From: an uncultured Prevotella sp.
Lineage (GTDB): Bacteria > Bacteroidota > Bacteroidia > Bacteroidales > Bacteroidaceae
Length of the DNA stretch: 22,644 nt
Direction of reading: 5' to 3'
NCBI GenBank assembly: GCA_938018155.1
Contig: CALIIG010000298.1
Span: 1 to 22,644 of the forward strand
Below the pieces are notes generated by a model. It was not told the DNA's origin. It did not search any database and saw only the letters and a list, made by a program, of their open reading frames with translations. The translations under genes were made by a program, and so were the position numbers. Positions 1 through 7,552 of this stretch are shown here, one piece after another (within the stretch, counting starts at the first letter, position 1; each line of letters starts with the position of its first letter).

Positions 1-1614
1 ACGCAAGCCTTTCGGCGTCAGAAGCTCACGTGTACAGACATCAAGTACGCTCTTCTTCTGTGCTTGAGTCAGTGGAGAATAGTCAAGAGCCACGGCAAAA
101 ATCATGTTAGGACGCACACTCCAGTCTTGTGGTCCGCCATTGACATAATCAAACAGATAGCCGTATTCGTTGAAGAACACCTTGCTAAACGACTCTTCAC
201 ACTTCGCTGCAAGCTGTTCGAGATGAGCTGCATAAGTTTTATTACCGGCTGATAAAGCCATCGAAGAACAGAACTTCAAAGCGTTATACCACAGCGCATT
301 AAACTCTACAATATATCCCGTACGGGCAATAATAGGCTTTCCATTAGCACAGGAATTCATCCAAGTGACAGCCTTTCCCCGTCCGTCGGTATAGAGAAGT
401 CCATTCTCTTTCACTTCCAAATTAGGGTGCTGACCAGTTTCTATGAACTGAAGAATAGTCTTTGTCAGCTTTCTATAACGCTTCAAGCACGCCTCAAGAC
501 CAACATCCTTGGCATATTGCTGCAGACACCAAATAACCCAAAGCAATACATCGGGTTGTTCTATCTCTGCAATTTTCACAGTCAGTGGCTTACCTTCCAT
601 GAATTCCATGAGTCCCCGTTCAGCCGTTTTGAGGACGAGTTCAAAGTATTCCCGCTCCTCAATGGACAACGTCAAGCCAGGCAAGGCGATGAACATGTCG
701 CGCGCACGGCACTTGAACCACGGATAACCGGCAAGGAGGTATCTTTCGCTCCCTTTGCCCTGAACATGAAACTGATGAGCCGCATTTACAAGGCAATGGA
801 AGAAGTTGTCGCGCGGCGAACGCTGCTCTACTTCATCGTCAAAAAGTTTCTTCAATACGCGCACACTCGATTCGGATGTGGACGCCGCGAAGATAACACT
901 CTCACCTTTTTTAATAGGCAATTCAAAATAACCGGGCACGTATAAGTCTTCATTCGAAGCATAACCACGTTCTTGTTCCTTCGGGTATTCAATGCCACGA
1001 TACCAGTCGGGCTGGAAAATGAACCTGGCTTTCTTCGAGAATTGCATATAAAGATCAGGGTAACCTGCATACATGCACGTGCGTATACCGTTGCTTACCT
1101 CTTGATAATCGCGGCTGGCCACACTGTTTTCGTGTGTAAACTGCCGCACACTTCTAAAGGCAAGAAAGGGTCGAAACTGTAACGTTGTTGAAGAATGGGC
1201 ATCAACCAACGTATATCTTATCAGTATTCTATCCTCAAAATGCTGAAAAACCACTTCCTTTTTCAGTACCACTCCACCCACACGATAAATGGTAGTAGGA
1301 ACTTTATCGCAGTCGAACGACTGAATATACTTGTGGCCTTTCGGACTGAAATTGTTGCCCTGATACTTGTGAAGCCCCAGGTTAAATGCTGCTCCGTGCT
1401 GTAAAACAGAGCAATCTAACGATGAGAGAAGAACGTGGTTTTCATCGTCTAACGCAGGTACAGGCACTACAAGCAAGCCATGATACTTACGCGTATTGCA
1501 ATCAACGATAGTAGAACAGGAGTATGCGCCTGAACGATTAGTCCGCAGAAGCTCTTTCGACAGAGACTCCTGAAGATTCGTCATCAGTGCTTTTTCAAAT
1601 CGAATATAGCTCAT
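1..1614 (-). CDS. Glycogen debranching enzyme (amylo-alpha-1,6-glucosidase, GH133-like), 3' end cut by the window edge
   Basis: The reading frame runs open from an ATG at 1614 to base 1, giving 538 residues with no stop; I translated it by hand. It should cleave alpha-1,6 branch points of glycogen in the cytoplasm. The N-terminal domain (GDE_N type, about residues 15-240) contains CNTRKYHGLLV near 39-49 and a WYRGIEYPKE...RGY..NEDLYVPG stretch near 204-228. The C-terminal helical domain (GDE_C type) starts near 280 and contains GYPWFKCRARDMFIALPGL (296-314), VEFNALWYNAL (436-446) and RPNMIFAVALDYSPL (501-515). Related bacterial enzymes are around 640-650 residues, so roughly 100 C-terminal residues lie outside the window. 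At 418-420 the protein reads WMN where many relatives have WMD (see findings). A good promoter lies at 1701-1731. In Bacteroidales this gene often sits with glycogen synthase and GH57 amylase genes, which would be off the left edge. Confidence 0.93.
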   Translation of the reverse strand, partial: MSYIRFEKALMTNLQESLSKELLRTNRSGAYSCSTIVDCNTRKYHGLLVVPVPALDDENHVLLSSLDCSVLQHGAAFNLGLHKYQGNNFSPKGHKYIQSFDCDKVPTTIYRVGGVVLKKEVVFQHFEDRILIRYTLVDAHSSTTLQFRPFLAFRSVRQFTHENSVASRDYQEVSNGIRTCMYAGYPDLYMQFSKKARFIFQPDWYRGIEYPKEQERGYASNEDLYVPGYFELPIKKGESVIFAASTSESSVRVLKKLFDDEVEQRSPRDNFFHCLVNAAHQFHVQGKGSERYLLAGYPWFKCRARDMFIALPGLTLSIEEREYFELVLKTAERGLMEFMEGKPLTVKIAEIEQPDVLLWVIWCLQQYAKDVGLEACLKRYRKLTKTILQFIETGQHPNLEVKENGLLYTDGRGKAVTWMNSCANGKPIIARTGYIVEFNALWYNALKFCSSMALSAGNKTYAAHLEQLAAKCEESFSKVFFNEYGYLFDYVNGGPQDWSVRPNMIFAVALDYSPLTQAQKKSVLDVCTRELLTPKGLR

Positions 1615-1700
1615 AGTTATAGTTTAGGCTTTAAATTTGCACCTTTCCCATGCAAGAATGGCGGTCAAACAGAGTTAATGTTCATACAATTTGTTCCCAT

Positions 1701-1731
1701 CAAAGTTAAAGAAAAATTCTTTTATTACAAA
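1701..1731 (-). promoter_or_regulatory. Bacteroidetes-type promoter of the debranching enzyme gene
   Basis: On the minus strand a TTTG -33 element (1728-1731) is followed after 19 nt by TAACTTTG (1701-1708), matching the Bacteroidetes TTTG/TAnnTTTG promoter. It would leave a leader of about 80 nt before the ATG at 1614. The rest of the 1615-1823 gap is AT-rich and shows nothing else I can name. Confidence 0.7.
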
Positions 1732-1823
1732 AAAAAATGTAAATAATTTAACCCCTTACATAAAATTTATGCAAAAGGTATCATATTTAAACCCACAGAA
1801 TAACAGGAAAAAAGATGTGTGCG

Positions 1824-2747
1824 TTATGCCATTAAACGCTTTATTTCATTAAGTTTTTCGTCCATCGGAAGCCCGGCATCTATCCAGTGAATAATAATAC
1901 CGCGACGCTCCATACCTCTGAACCATGTCATCTGCCTTTTGGCAAACTGGTGGATGGCAATTTCCAACTGGCGAAACATCTCGTCATAAGTAAGCCTGCC
2001 TGTTATATATTCGGTAACGAATTTATACTCCAATCCGTAATAAATCAGGTCTTCGGGGGCTATGCCGCTATCCATGAGCGAACGAATTTCTTCAACCATG
2101 CCATCGTTAAGACGCTGTTTCAGACGGTCGGTTATTTTCTTCCTGCGATCTTCCCGTGCAATATTCAAACCAACAACAAGCGAGTTTACCGCCGGCATTG
2201 CACGCAAATCAACAGGGTGTTCTATATTGTAAGTTTCTATCTCAATGGCACGAATAGCACGCTGACATGAGTCAACGTCGGTTTGATTGTGCATATTTGT
2301 GCCCGACTGCGCCTTTAAATCAACCAACATTTGTGTTAGTTCGTCAATAGTTTTACCCTCCAACTGCTGTCTTAACGCATCATTCTGCGGTACGGGCGAC
2401 AACGCATAACCCTTAAGAACGGCCTCAAGATATAGTCCCGTTCCACCACAAAGCACAGGCACCCTGCCCCTTTTTACAATATCGTTATAGGCTTTATGGA
2501 AATCGGTTTGATATTGATAAAGGTTATATTTCGTCCCGGGTTCGGCTATATTAATAAGGTGGAAGGGAACCGTTACGCCGTCAACCTCATAGTCGGCAAG
2601 GTCTTTCCCTGTGCCAATATCCATTCGTCGGTAAACCTGCCGCGAGTCAGCACTAATAATTTCTCCTCCTGTCCCGGCGGCCAATCGCGCGGCAAGCCGC
2701 GTCTTTCCGCTTGCCGTAGGTCCCAAAATTGTCACCATTTGCTTCAT
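1824..2747 (-). CDS. miaA: tRNA dimethylallyltransferase MiaA
   Basis: Transfers a dimethylallyl group to N6 of adenosine 37 in tRNAs that read UNN codons, the first step towards ms2i6A. The P-loop GPTASGKT is at residues 9-16, and DSRQVY at 34-39 corresponds to the conserved DSxQxY substrate-binding motif. It is followed by RRMDIGTGKDL, where the common form is GMDIGTAKP. TDVDSCQRAIRAIE in the middle and FAKRQMTWFRGM near the end are also typical. The length from the chosen start is 307 residues, normal for the family. I chose the ATG at 2747 (MKQMVTILGP); the ATG at 2738 is also possible, while the open frame further upstream begins only with TTG. A terminator separates it from gapA upstream, so it probably has its own promoter; a TACTTTTG box at 2753-2760 is a candidate but lacks a clear -33 and lies very close to the start. 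Confidence 0.96.
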   Translation of the reverse strand: MKQMVTILGPTASGKTRLAARLAAGTGGEIISADSRQVYRRMDIGTGKDLADYEVDGVTVPFHLINIAEPGTKYNLYQYQTDFHKAYNDIVKRGRVPVLCGGTGLYLEAVLKGYALSPVPQNDALRQQLEGKTIDELTQMLVDLKAQSGTNMHNQTDVDSCQRAIRAIEIETYNIEHPVDLRAMPAVNSLVVGLNIAREDRRKKITDRLKQRLNDGMVEEIRSLMDSGIAPEDLIYYGLEYKFVTEYITGRLTYDEMFRQLEIAIHQFAKRQMTWFRGMERRGIIIHWIDAGLPMDEKLNEIKRLMA

Positions 2748-2779
2748 AGCAGCAAAAGTAGGCAAAATACTATAAATAT

Positions 2780-2812
2780 AAAAAGGTGTGCAACACTTTT
2801 GTATTGCACACC
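2780..2812 (-). terminator. Rho-independent terminator of gapA
   Basis: A perfect 9-bp inverted repeat, GGTGTGCAA (2785-2793) and TTGCACACC (2804-2812), encloses a 10-nt loop. On the minus strand it is followed by TTTTTATATTT, and it lies 40 bases past the gapA stop. Confidence 0.85.
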
Positions 2813-2852
2813 CGTTATTTCAAGATTTCATGATCTCGATTTCCGTACGGTA

Positions 2853-3881
2853 TTACTTCAGTTCTGCGAAGTACTTAATTGTACGTACCATCTGAGAAGT
2901 GTATGAGTTCTCATTGTCGTACCAGGATACTACCTGAACCTGATAAGTATCGTCATCAATCTTGCTAACCATTGTCTGAGTAGCATCGAAGAGTGAGCCA
3001 AAACGCATACCGATAATGTCAGAAGATACGATCAAATCCTCGTTATAGCCGAAACTTTCAGTAGCTGCAGCCTTCATTGCTGCGTTGATGCCTTCAACAG
3101 TTATGTTCTTACCCTTAACAACAGCAACCAGGATTGTTGTTGAACCGGTGGGAGTAGGAACACGCTGTGCCGAGCCAATGAGCTTGCCGTTCAGTTCAGG
3201 AATAGCCAGGCCGATTGCCTTGGCAGCACCTGTTGAGTTAGGAACGATGTTGCAAGCACCTGCACGTGAACGACGAAGATCGCCCTTACGCTGTGGACCA
3301 TCAAGAATCATCTGGTCACCAGTATATGCGTGAATGGTTGACATGATACCGCTCTGGATAGGAGCATAAGCGTTAAGAGCTGCTGCCATAGGAGCCAGAC
3401 AGTTAGTGGTGCATGATGCTGCAGAGATTACAGTATCAGCAGAAGTCAGCGTCTTATGGTTGGTATTGAATACGATGGTAGGAAGATCGTTGCCTGCAGG
3501 AGCAGAGATAACAACCTTCTTTGCGCCAGCCTTCAGGTGAGCCGAAGCCTTTTCCTTTGAAGTATAGAAACCTGTGCACTCAAGAACAACATCAACCTTG
3601 TTTGCAGCCCACGGGCAGTTTGCAGCATCTTTCTCAGCAGAGATTTTAATCTCTTTGCCGTCAACGATGATAGAATTGTCTGTGGCCTCAACAGTGTGCT
3701 TGCCTTCACCATACTTGCCGGCGAAGCCACCCTGTGCTGTATCATACTTCAAGAGATGAGCAAGCATCTTGGGACTTGTAAGGTCGTTGATGGCAACAAC
3801 CTCATAACCTTCTGCTTCAAACATCTGACGAAAGGCCAGACGACCAATACGGCCAAAGCCGTTAATAGCTACATTTACCAT
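2853..3881 (-). CDS. gapA: Glyceraldehyde-3-phosphate dehydrogenase, type I
   Basis: Oxidises and phosphorylates glyceraldehyde-3-phosphate to 1,3-bisphosphoglycerate in glycolysis, in the cytoplasm. At 342 residues it is normal for the family. The N-terminal Rossmann motif is INGFGRIGR (6-14). Asp33 in INDL is the residue that usually marks NAD preference over NADP. The active site SCTTNCLAP has the nucleophile Cys157, and the base His184 lies in [10 protein letters not shown]. The C-terminal [13 protein letters not shown] is the standard signature. The start at 3881 is preceded by an A-rich stretch (CTAAAGAAAA) and by a good promoter at 3949-3979, with a leader of about 65 nt. A strong terminator follows, so it is probably monocistronic. 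Nothing unusual is visible in the protein. Confidence 0.98.
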   Translation of the reverse strand: MVNVAINGFGRIGRLAFRQMFEAEGYEVVAINDLTSPKMLAHLLKYDTAQGGFAGKYGEGKHTVEATDNSIIVDGKEIKISAEKDAANCPWAANKVDVVLECTGFYTSKEKASAHLKAGAKKVVISAPAGNDLPTIVFNTNHKTLTSADTVISAASCTTNCLAPMAAALNAYAPIQSGIMSTIHAYTGDQMILDGPQRKGDLRRSRAGACNIVPNSTGAAKAIGLAIPELNGKLIGSAQRVPTPTGSTTILVAVVKGKNITVEGINAAMKAAATESFGYNEDLIVSSDIIGMRFGSLFDATQTMVSKIDDDTYQVQVVSWYDNENSYTSQMVRTIKYFAELK

Positions 3882-3948
3882 TTTTCTTTAGTGTTTTTAT
3901 AAGTGTTTATAAAAGATGTTCGTGTTACTTTTCTCCTTTATTGCACAG

Positions 3949-3979
3949 CAAAGTTACAAATTATTTTCTAATTTTGCAA
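3949..3979 (-). promoter_or_regulatory. Bacteroidetes-type promoter of gapA
   Basis: On the minus strand TTG (3977-3979) is followed after 20 nt by TAACTTTG (3949-3956), a full match to the -7 consensus with a TTG -33 element. Confidence 0.7.
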
Positions 3980-4096
3980 TTGATATATGTATTAAATAAT
4001 ATAAAAGAGGGCTAATGCAATACCGATATGGCAAAACCGCTTATCCGTTGCCGGCTCTTTCATTAACAACGATTGTTTATTTATCATTTCAGAATC

Positions 4097-4522
4097 ATGG
4101 GAAAAATCTTAAACGAGTTCAGAAACTTCGCCGTTAAAGGCAATGCTGTCGACATGGCCGTGGGCGTAATTATTGGCGGTGCTTTCGGAAAGATAGTGAG
4201 CAGCATTGTTGATGACATCATCATGCCCCCTATCGGGTGGCTGATTGGCGGCGTAAACTTCTCCGAACTTAAGATTACTCTGCCTGCAAAACAGCTGGCA
4301 GAGGGTGTGCAAACGCAGGCTGCCACCATTAATTATGGTAGTTTTCTGCAAACCACGCTCAACTTTTTCATCATCGCTTTCTGCGTGTTCCTCATGGTAA
4401 AAGGCATTAACCGGCTTTCGGCAAAGAAAGAGGCCGGGGCCGAAAAACCCGCTCCCGCACCCGAACCGTCGAACGAAGAAAAACTGCTTTCAGAAATAAG
4501 AGACTTGCTTAAACAAAAGTAA
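4097..4522 (+). CDS. mscL: Large-conductance mechanosensitive channel MscL
   Basis: Pentameric inner-membrane channel that opens under membrane tension and releases solutes during osmotic downshock. From the ATG at 4097 it is 141 residues, typical for MscL. The amphipathic N-terminus [16 protein letters not shown] leads into TM1 (about 17-45, [20 protein letters not shown]), the pore-lining helix. After the periplasmic loop (about 50-75) TM2 follows ([17 protein letters not shown], near 90-107). The cytoplasmic end is a Pro/Ala-rich linker and the conserved bundle helix [15 protein letters not shown]. An in-frame ATG eight codons upstream (4073) would add a tail before the invariant start of the family, so I prefer 4097. 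No clear TAnnTTTG box is seen upstream. The gene stands alone between divergent gapA and a strong terminator. Confidence 0.97.
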   Translation: MGKILNEFRNFAVKGNAVDMAVGVIIGGAFGKIVSSIVDDIIMPPIGWLIGGVNFSELKITLPAKQLAEGVQTQAATINYGSFLQTTLNFFIIAFCVFLMVKGINRLSAKKEAGAEKPAPAPEPSNEEKLLSEIRDLLKQK

Positions 4523-4540
4523 GCGTCATCGTTTCACCTT

Positions 4541-4584
4541 ATTATAATCAGGGCGGAACCGGATTATAATCAGGGCGGAGCCGA
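4541..4584 (+). repeat. 22-base tandem duplication, two copies
   Basis: Copies at 4541-4562 and 4563-4584 both begin ATTATAATCAGGGCGGA and differ at only two positions (ACC versus GCC near the end, and the last base). It lies 18 bases past the mscL stop. Confidence 0.85.
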
Positions 4585-4608
4585 AAAGCGAAACAATTAT
4601 CCAAGAGT

Positions 4609-4640
4609 AAGAGGATATGCCACACCGGGCATATCCTCTT
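4609..4640 (+). terminator. Strong hairpin downstream of mscL, probable terminator
   Basis: A perfect 13-bp stem, AAGAGGATATGCC (4609-4621) and GGCATATCCTCTT (4628-4640), has a 6-nt loop. The 3' side continues TTGTTGCTTT, a modest T-rich tail. The stem ends in AA/TT on both sides and could work in either direction. Confidence 0.7.
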
Positions 4641-4701
4641 GTTGCTTTCCATGTAAACCGTCGTAATTTACTTTCTGTTATCTCATAGCGTTTAAAACGT
4701 T

Positions 4702-4760
4702 CGGCATGTATAATACAACATGTCCGGCATGACGAGGTACAGCCCGTGCAAATATGCCGG
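4702..4760. repeat. Two overlapping, mutually exclusive inverted repeats
   Basis: CGGCATGT (4702-4709) can pair with ACATG-T-CCG (4718-4726, one bulged T). The perfect pair CCGGCAT (4724-4730) and ATGCCGG (4754-4760) uses part of the same bases. The two stems cannot form together. Confidence 0.6.
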
Positions 4761-4762
4761 AA

Positions 4763-4818
4763 GGCCCGTTGTATGACGGCCGCCGTACGCGTTGCTGACG
4801 GCCGTCACACAACGAGCC
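4763..4818. repeat. Long GC-rich imperfect inverted repeat, 20-bp arms
   Basis: The arm at 4763-4782 (GGCCCGTTGTATGACGGCCG) pairs with the arm at 4799-4818 over 20 positions with two mismatches, around a 16-nt loop. There is only a three-base T run after it, so it does not look like a standard terminator on either strand. It could be a copy of an intergenic repeat family or part of a structured RNA. Confidence 0.7.
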
Positions 4819-4825
4819 TTTCACC

Positions 4826-4855
4826 GTAATGCAAATGGCAAAACAATGGCATTAC
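4826..4855. repeat. Short inverted repeat, 7-bp arms
   Basis: GTAATGC (4826-4832) and GCATTAC (4849-4855) form perfect arms. The 16-nt interior contains repeated AATGG-like units. Confidence 0.5.
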
Positions 4856-4955
4856 ACGAACAAAACTACATAAAGCCTCAGACAATAGCATGAATATGCA
4901 AATGAAGATATAAATAAAAGTGATAGGGAATAGGCTGAAACACAAAATTTTTCAT

Positions 4956-4963
4956 TACTTTTG
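4956..4963 (+). promoter_or_regulatory. Possible -7 element of the murG operon
   Basis: TACTTTTG matches TAnnTTTG and lies 21 bases before the murG ATG. No clear TTTG is seen 19-21 nt upstream, so only half of the promoter is supported. Confidence 0.4.
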
Positions 4964-4984
4964 CCAAAAATATACGCTGCAAAA

Positions 4985-6100
4985 ATGGACAAGGAACTAA
5001 GAGTAATTATCAGTGGGGGCGGCACAGGCGGACACATTTTTCCCGCTATCTCCATTGCCAATGCGATAAGGGCTAAACACCCCGATGCCAAAATACTTTT
5101 CGTAGGAGCACTTGGACGCATGGAAATGCAACGCGTTCCCCAGGCAGGATACGAAATTAAAGGCCTGCCCATCTGTGGTTTCGACCGCAGGCATCTGCTG
5201 AAAAACATTGTAGTTCTCTTCAAAATCTGGAGAAGTGAACGCATGGCAAGGCGTATCATCAGTAAGTTCAGACCTATGGTTGCCGTAGGTGTGGGAGGCT
5301 ATGCAAGCGGTCCTACGCTGAACGTTTGCGCCGAACGCGGCATACCCTGCCTCATACAGGAGCAGAACAGCTATGCAGGAGTAACGAACAAACTGCTGGC
5401 AAAGAAGGCCGACAAAATATGCGTAGCCTACGAGGGTATGGAACGGTTCTTCCCGGCCGACAAAATAATTATGACGGGAAACCCCGTCAGACAGAATGTG
5501 CTTTCATCGGCACTGACACCCGAAGAGGCACGCAAGAGCTTTGGGCTTGCTCCTGAAAAGAAAACCATATTATTAGTTGGCGGAAGTCTCGGTGCCCGTA
5601 CCATCAACGAAAGCATGCGCCAACATCTTGACCTGATTAAACAATCGGACGTACAATTTATCTGGCAGACGGGAAAATACTACTACGAAGAGATGGCCGC
5701 TGCCGTTAGGGCGTACGGCGAACTGCCCAATTTAAAGGTGCTTGACTTTATAAGTGATATGGGCACAGCATACAAATCGGCCGACCTTGTCATCAGCCGT
5801 GCCGGGGCAAGCTCCATCAGCGAGTTCTGCCTTATAGGGCAACCCGTAGTGCTTGTGCCCAGTCCGAATGTGGCCGAAGACCACCAGACCAAGAACACCA
5901 TGGCACTGGTTGACAAGGATGCCGCCGTGTACGTTAAAGATTCTGATGCTCCTGACACGCTGCTTACAACGGCACTCGACATTGTCAACAACAGCTCCAA
6001 GCTCGAATCGCTTCACGAAAACATCCTTAAGCTGGCACTAAGAAACTCGGCCGAGGTCATTGCCGACGAGGTTGTAAAGCTGGCCCGGGGCGAGAAATAG
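4985..6100 (+). CDS. murG: UDP-GlcNAc:lipid I GlcNAc-transferase MurG (GT28)
   Basis: Adds GlcNAc from UDP-GlcNAc to undecaprenyl-PP-MurNAc-pentapeptide (lipid I), making lipid II at the inner face of the cytoplasmic membrane. From the ATG at 4985 it is 371 residues, normal for MurG. The N-terminal G-loop GGGTGGHIFPA (11-21) contains the conserved His17. VGVGGYASGP (101-110) and IQEQNSYAGVTNK (124-136) are acceptor-side motifs. GGSLGAR (199-205), SRAGASSISE (271-280) and NVAEDHQTKN (295-304) belong to the UDP-GlcNAc-binding C-terminal domain. An upstream in-frame TTG at 4961 was rejected because ATG-DKELRVIIS fits the family start. It heads a five-gene murG-ftsZ operon; the usual upstream neighbour ftsW is not here. 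Confidence 0.98.
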   Translation: MDKELRVIISGGGTGGHIFPAISIANAIRAKHPDAKILFVGALGRMEMQRVPQAGYEIKGLPICGFDRRHLLKNIVVLFKIWRSERMARRIISKFRPMVAVGVGGYASGPTLNVCAERGIPCLIQEQNSYAGVTNKLLAKKADKICVAYEGMERFFPADKIIMTGNPVRQNVLSSALTPEEARKSFGLAPEKKTILLVGGSLGARTINESMRQHLDLIKQSDVQFIWQTGKYYYEEMAAAVRAYGELPNLKVLDFISDMGTAYKSADLVISRAGASSISEFCLIGQPVVLVPSPNVAEDHQTKNTMALVDKDAAVYVKDSDAPDTLLTTALDIVNNSSKLESLHENILKLALRNSAEVIADEVVKLARGEK

Positions 6101-6150
6101 ACAAAAACGCAGGAACAGTGTAAAACAAAAAGAAGAAACCAAGTTAAGAA

Positions 6151-7530
6151 ATGGAACTGAAAGATATTAAGGCCGTTTATTTTGTAGGAGCTGGTGGTAT
6201 AGGCATGAGTGCCCTGGCCCGATACTTTATAGGCAGAGGGGTTGTTGTTGCAGGATATGATAAGACACCATCGGTGCTGACACGACAGCTGGAAAAGGAA
6301 GGCATGGTGATTCATTATGACGAGAATGTGGACGAAATTCCGCAGGCATGCCGCGACAAGGCTTCCTGTCTGGTTGTCTATACCCCCGCTATTCCGGCTA
6401 CCCATAAGGAGCTGTGTTACTTCCGTGAGAACGGTTTTGAGATACAAAAACGCGCGCAGGTGCTCGGAACGCTGACGCGCACGCACAAGGGTTTGTGTGT
6501 AGCCGGCACGCATGGCAAGACCACTACATCGACCATGTGCGCGCATATCATGCACCAAAGCCACATCGATTGTAATGCCTTTTTGGGAGGAATATCGAAG
6601 AACTACGGCACCAACTATATCCTGTCAGACCATAGCGACTACGTGGTTATTGAGGCCGACGAGTTCGACCGCTCTTTCCACTGGCTGCGTCCATGGATGA
6701 GTGTTATCACCTCTACCGACCCCGACCATCTTGATATTTATGGTACCAGGGAGGCTTATCTTGAGAGTTTCCGCCACTATACAGAACTAATCCAGCCCGG
6801 CGGTGCCCTTATCATTCATACAAACTTAGAGATGAGGCCCAACGTTCAGGAGGGCGTAAAGACCTATACTTACAGCAGGGATTCCGGTGACTTTCATGCA
6901 GAGAACATCATTATTGAAAACGGGGAAATTACTTTCGACTTTATTTCGCCCGTTGAATGTATAAAAGGTGTAAGGCTCGGGCAGCCAATTCCTATCAATA
7001 TAGAGAACGGAGTAGCTGCGATGGCGATGGCACAGCTCAACGGTTGCACTGCCGGGGAACTGAAATATGGCATGGAAACCTACCACGGTGTGGACCGCAG
7101 GTTCGACTTTAAGATAAGAAACGACCGCCATGTATTTCTTTCAGATTACGCCCATCACCCCAAAGAGATTCTGCAATGCGCCAAAAGTCTGAAGGAACTG
7201 TACAAGAATAGGAAGATAACCGTAATTTTCCAGCCCCATCTTTATACAAGAACGCGCGACTTTTATAAGGATTTTGCCGAGGCACTAAGCCACATCGACG
7301 AGGTTATCCTCACCGAAATTTATCCGGCCCGGGAGCTTCCTATCGAGGGTGTTACGTCGAAACTCATCTACGATAATCTGAAACCGGGCGTAGAAAAAAG
7401 TATGATTAAGAAAGACGATGTGCCGGATTTGGTGAAGAATCGCGATTTTGACGTGCTCATTACACTGGGTGCAGGCGACCTCGATAACTATGTACCACAG
7501 ATAACCCACATCATAGAAGAGAAAAAATAA
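6151..7530 (+). CDS. murC: UDP-N-acetylmuramate--L-alanine ligase MurC
   Basis: ATP-dependent ligase that attaches L-alanine to UDP-MurNAc, the first amino acid of the peptidoglycan stem; cytoplasmic. At 459 residues it is of normal length. The N-terminal nucleotide-binding fold has FVGAGGIGMSALA (11-23). The ATP P-loop AGTHGKTTT is at 118-126, and the central domain carries VVIEADEFDRSF and TSTDPDHLDIYG. The C-terminal domain has the typical SDYAHHPKEI and later LITLGAGDLD. It lies 50 bases after murG, in an A-rich gap without a promoter or hairpin, so it is co-transcribed. No key residue appears to be missing. Confidence 0.98.
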   Translation: MELKDIKAVYFVGAGGIGMSALARYFIGRGVVVAGYDKTPSVLTRQLEKEGMVIHYDENVDEIPQACRDKASCLVVYTPAIPATHKELCYFRENGFEIQKRAQVLGTLTRTHKGLCVAGTHGKTTTSTMCAHIMHQSHIDCNAFLGGISKNYGTNYILSDHSDYVVIEADEFDRSFHWLRPWMSVITSTDPDHLDIYGTREAYLESFRHYTELIQPGGALIIHTNLEMRPNVQEGVKTYTYSRDSGDFHAENIIIENGEITFDFISPVECIKGVRLGQPIPINIENGVAAMAMAQLNGCTAGELKYGMETYHGVDRRFDFKIRNDRHVFLSDYAHHPKEILQCAKSLKELYKNRKITVIFQPHLYTRTRDFYKDFAEALSHIDEVILTEIYPARELPIEGVTSKLIYDNLKPGVEKSMIKKDDVPDLVKNRDFDVLITLGAGDLDNYVPQITHIIEEKK

Positions 7531-7552
7531 TAACTGTACCCGTAAGTTTTTC

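Larger units (their letters stand above)
4523..4984. other. 462-base gene-free region: tandem duplication, terminator and hairpin cluster
   Basis: I find no credible coding region here on either strand. In order it holds a 22-base tandem duplication (4541-4584), the mscL terminator (4609-4640), a quieter AT-rich stretch (4641-4700), a cluster of inverted repeats (4702-4855), and an AT-rich stretch leading to a possible murG promoter. The inverted repeats are listed separately. Their GC-rich character contrasts with the AT-rich intergenic DNA elsewhere in the window. Confidence 0.7.

Noticed and set aside
427..945. Plus-strand open frame of 172 codons
   Set aside because: It lies antisense inside the glycogen debranching gene, whose minus-strand protein has clear family motifs along its whole length.
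4763..4818. Long inverted repeat as an insertion sequence end or transposon terminal repeat
   Set aside because: There is no transposase gene nearby, the arms are only 16 bases apart, and no target duplication flanks them.
4852..5259. Minus-strand open frame of 135 codons before and inside murG
   Set aside because: Most of it is the shadow of murG, and the rest lies in the AT-rich leader; no motif or start signal is seen.
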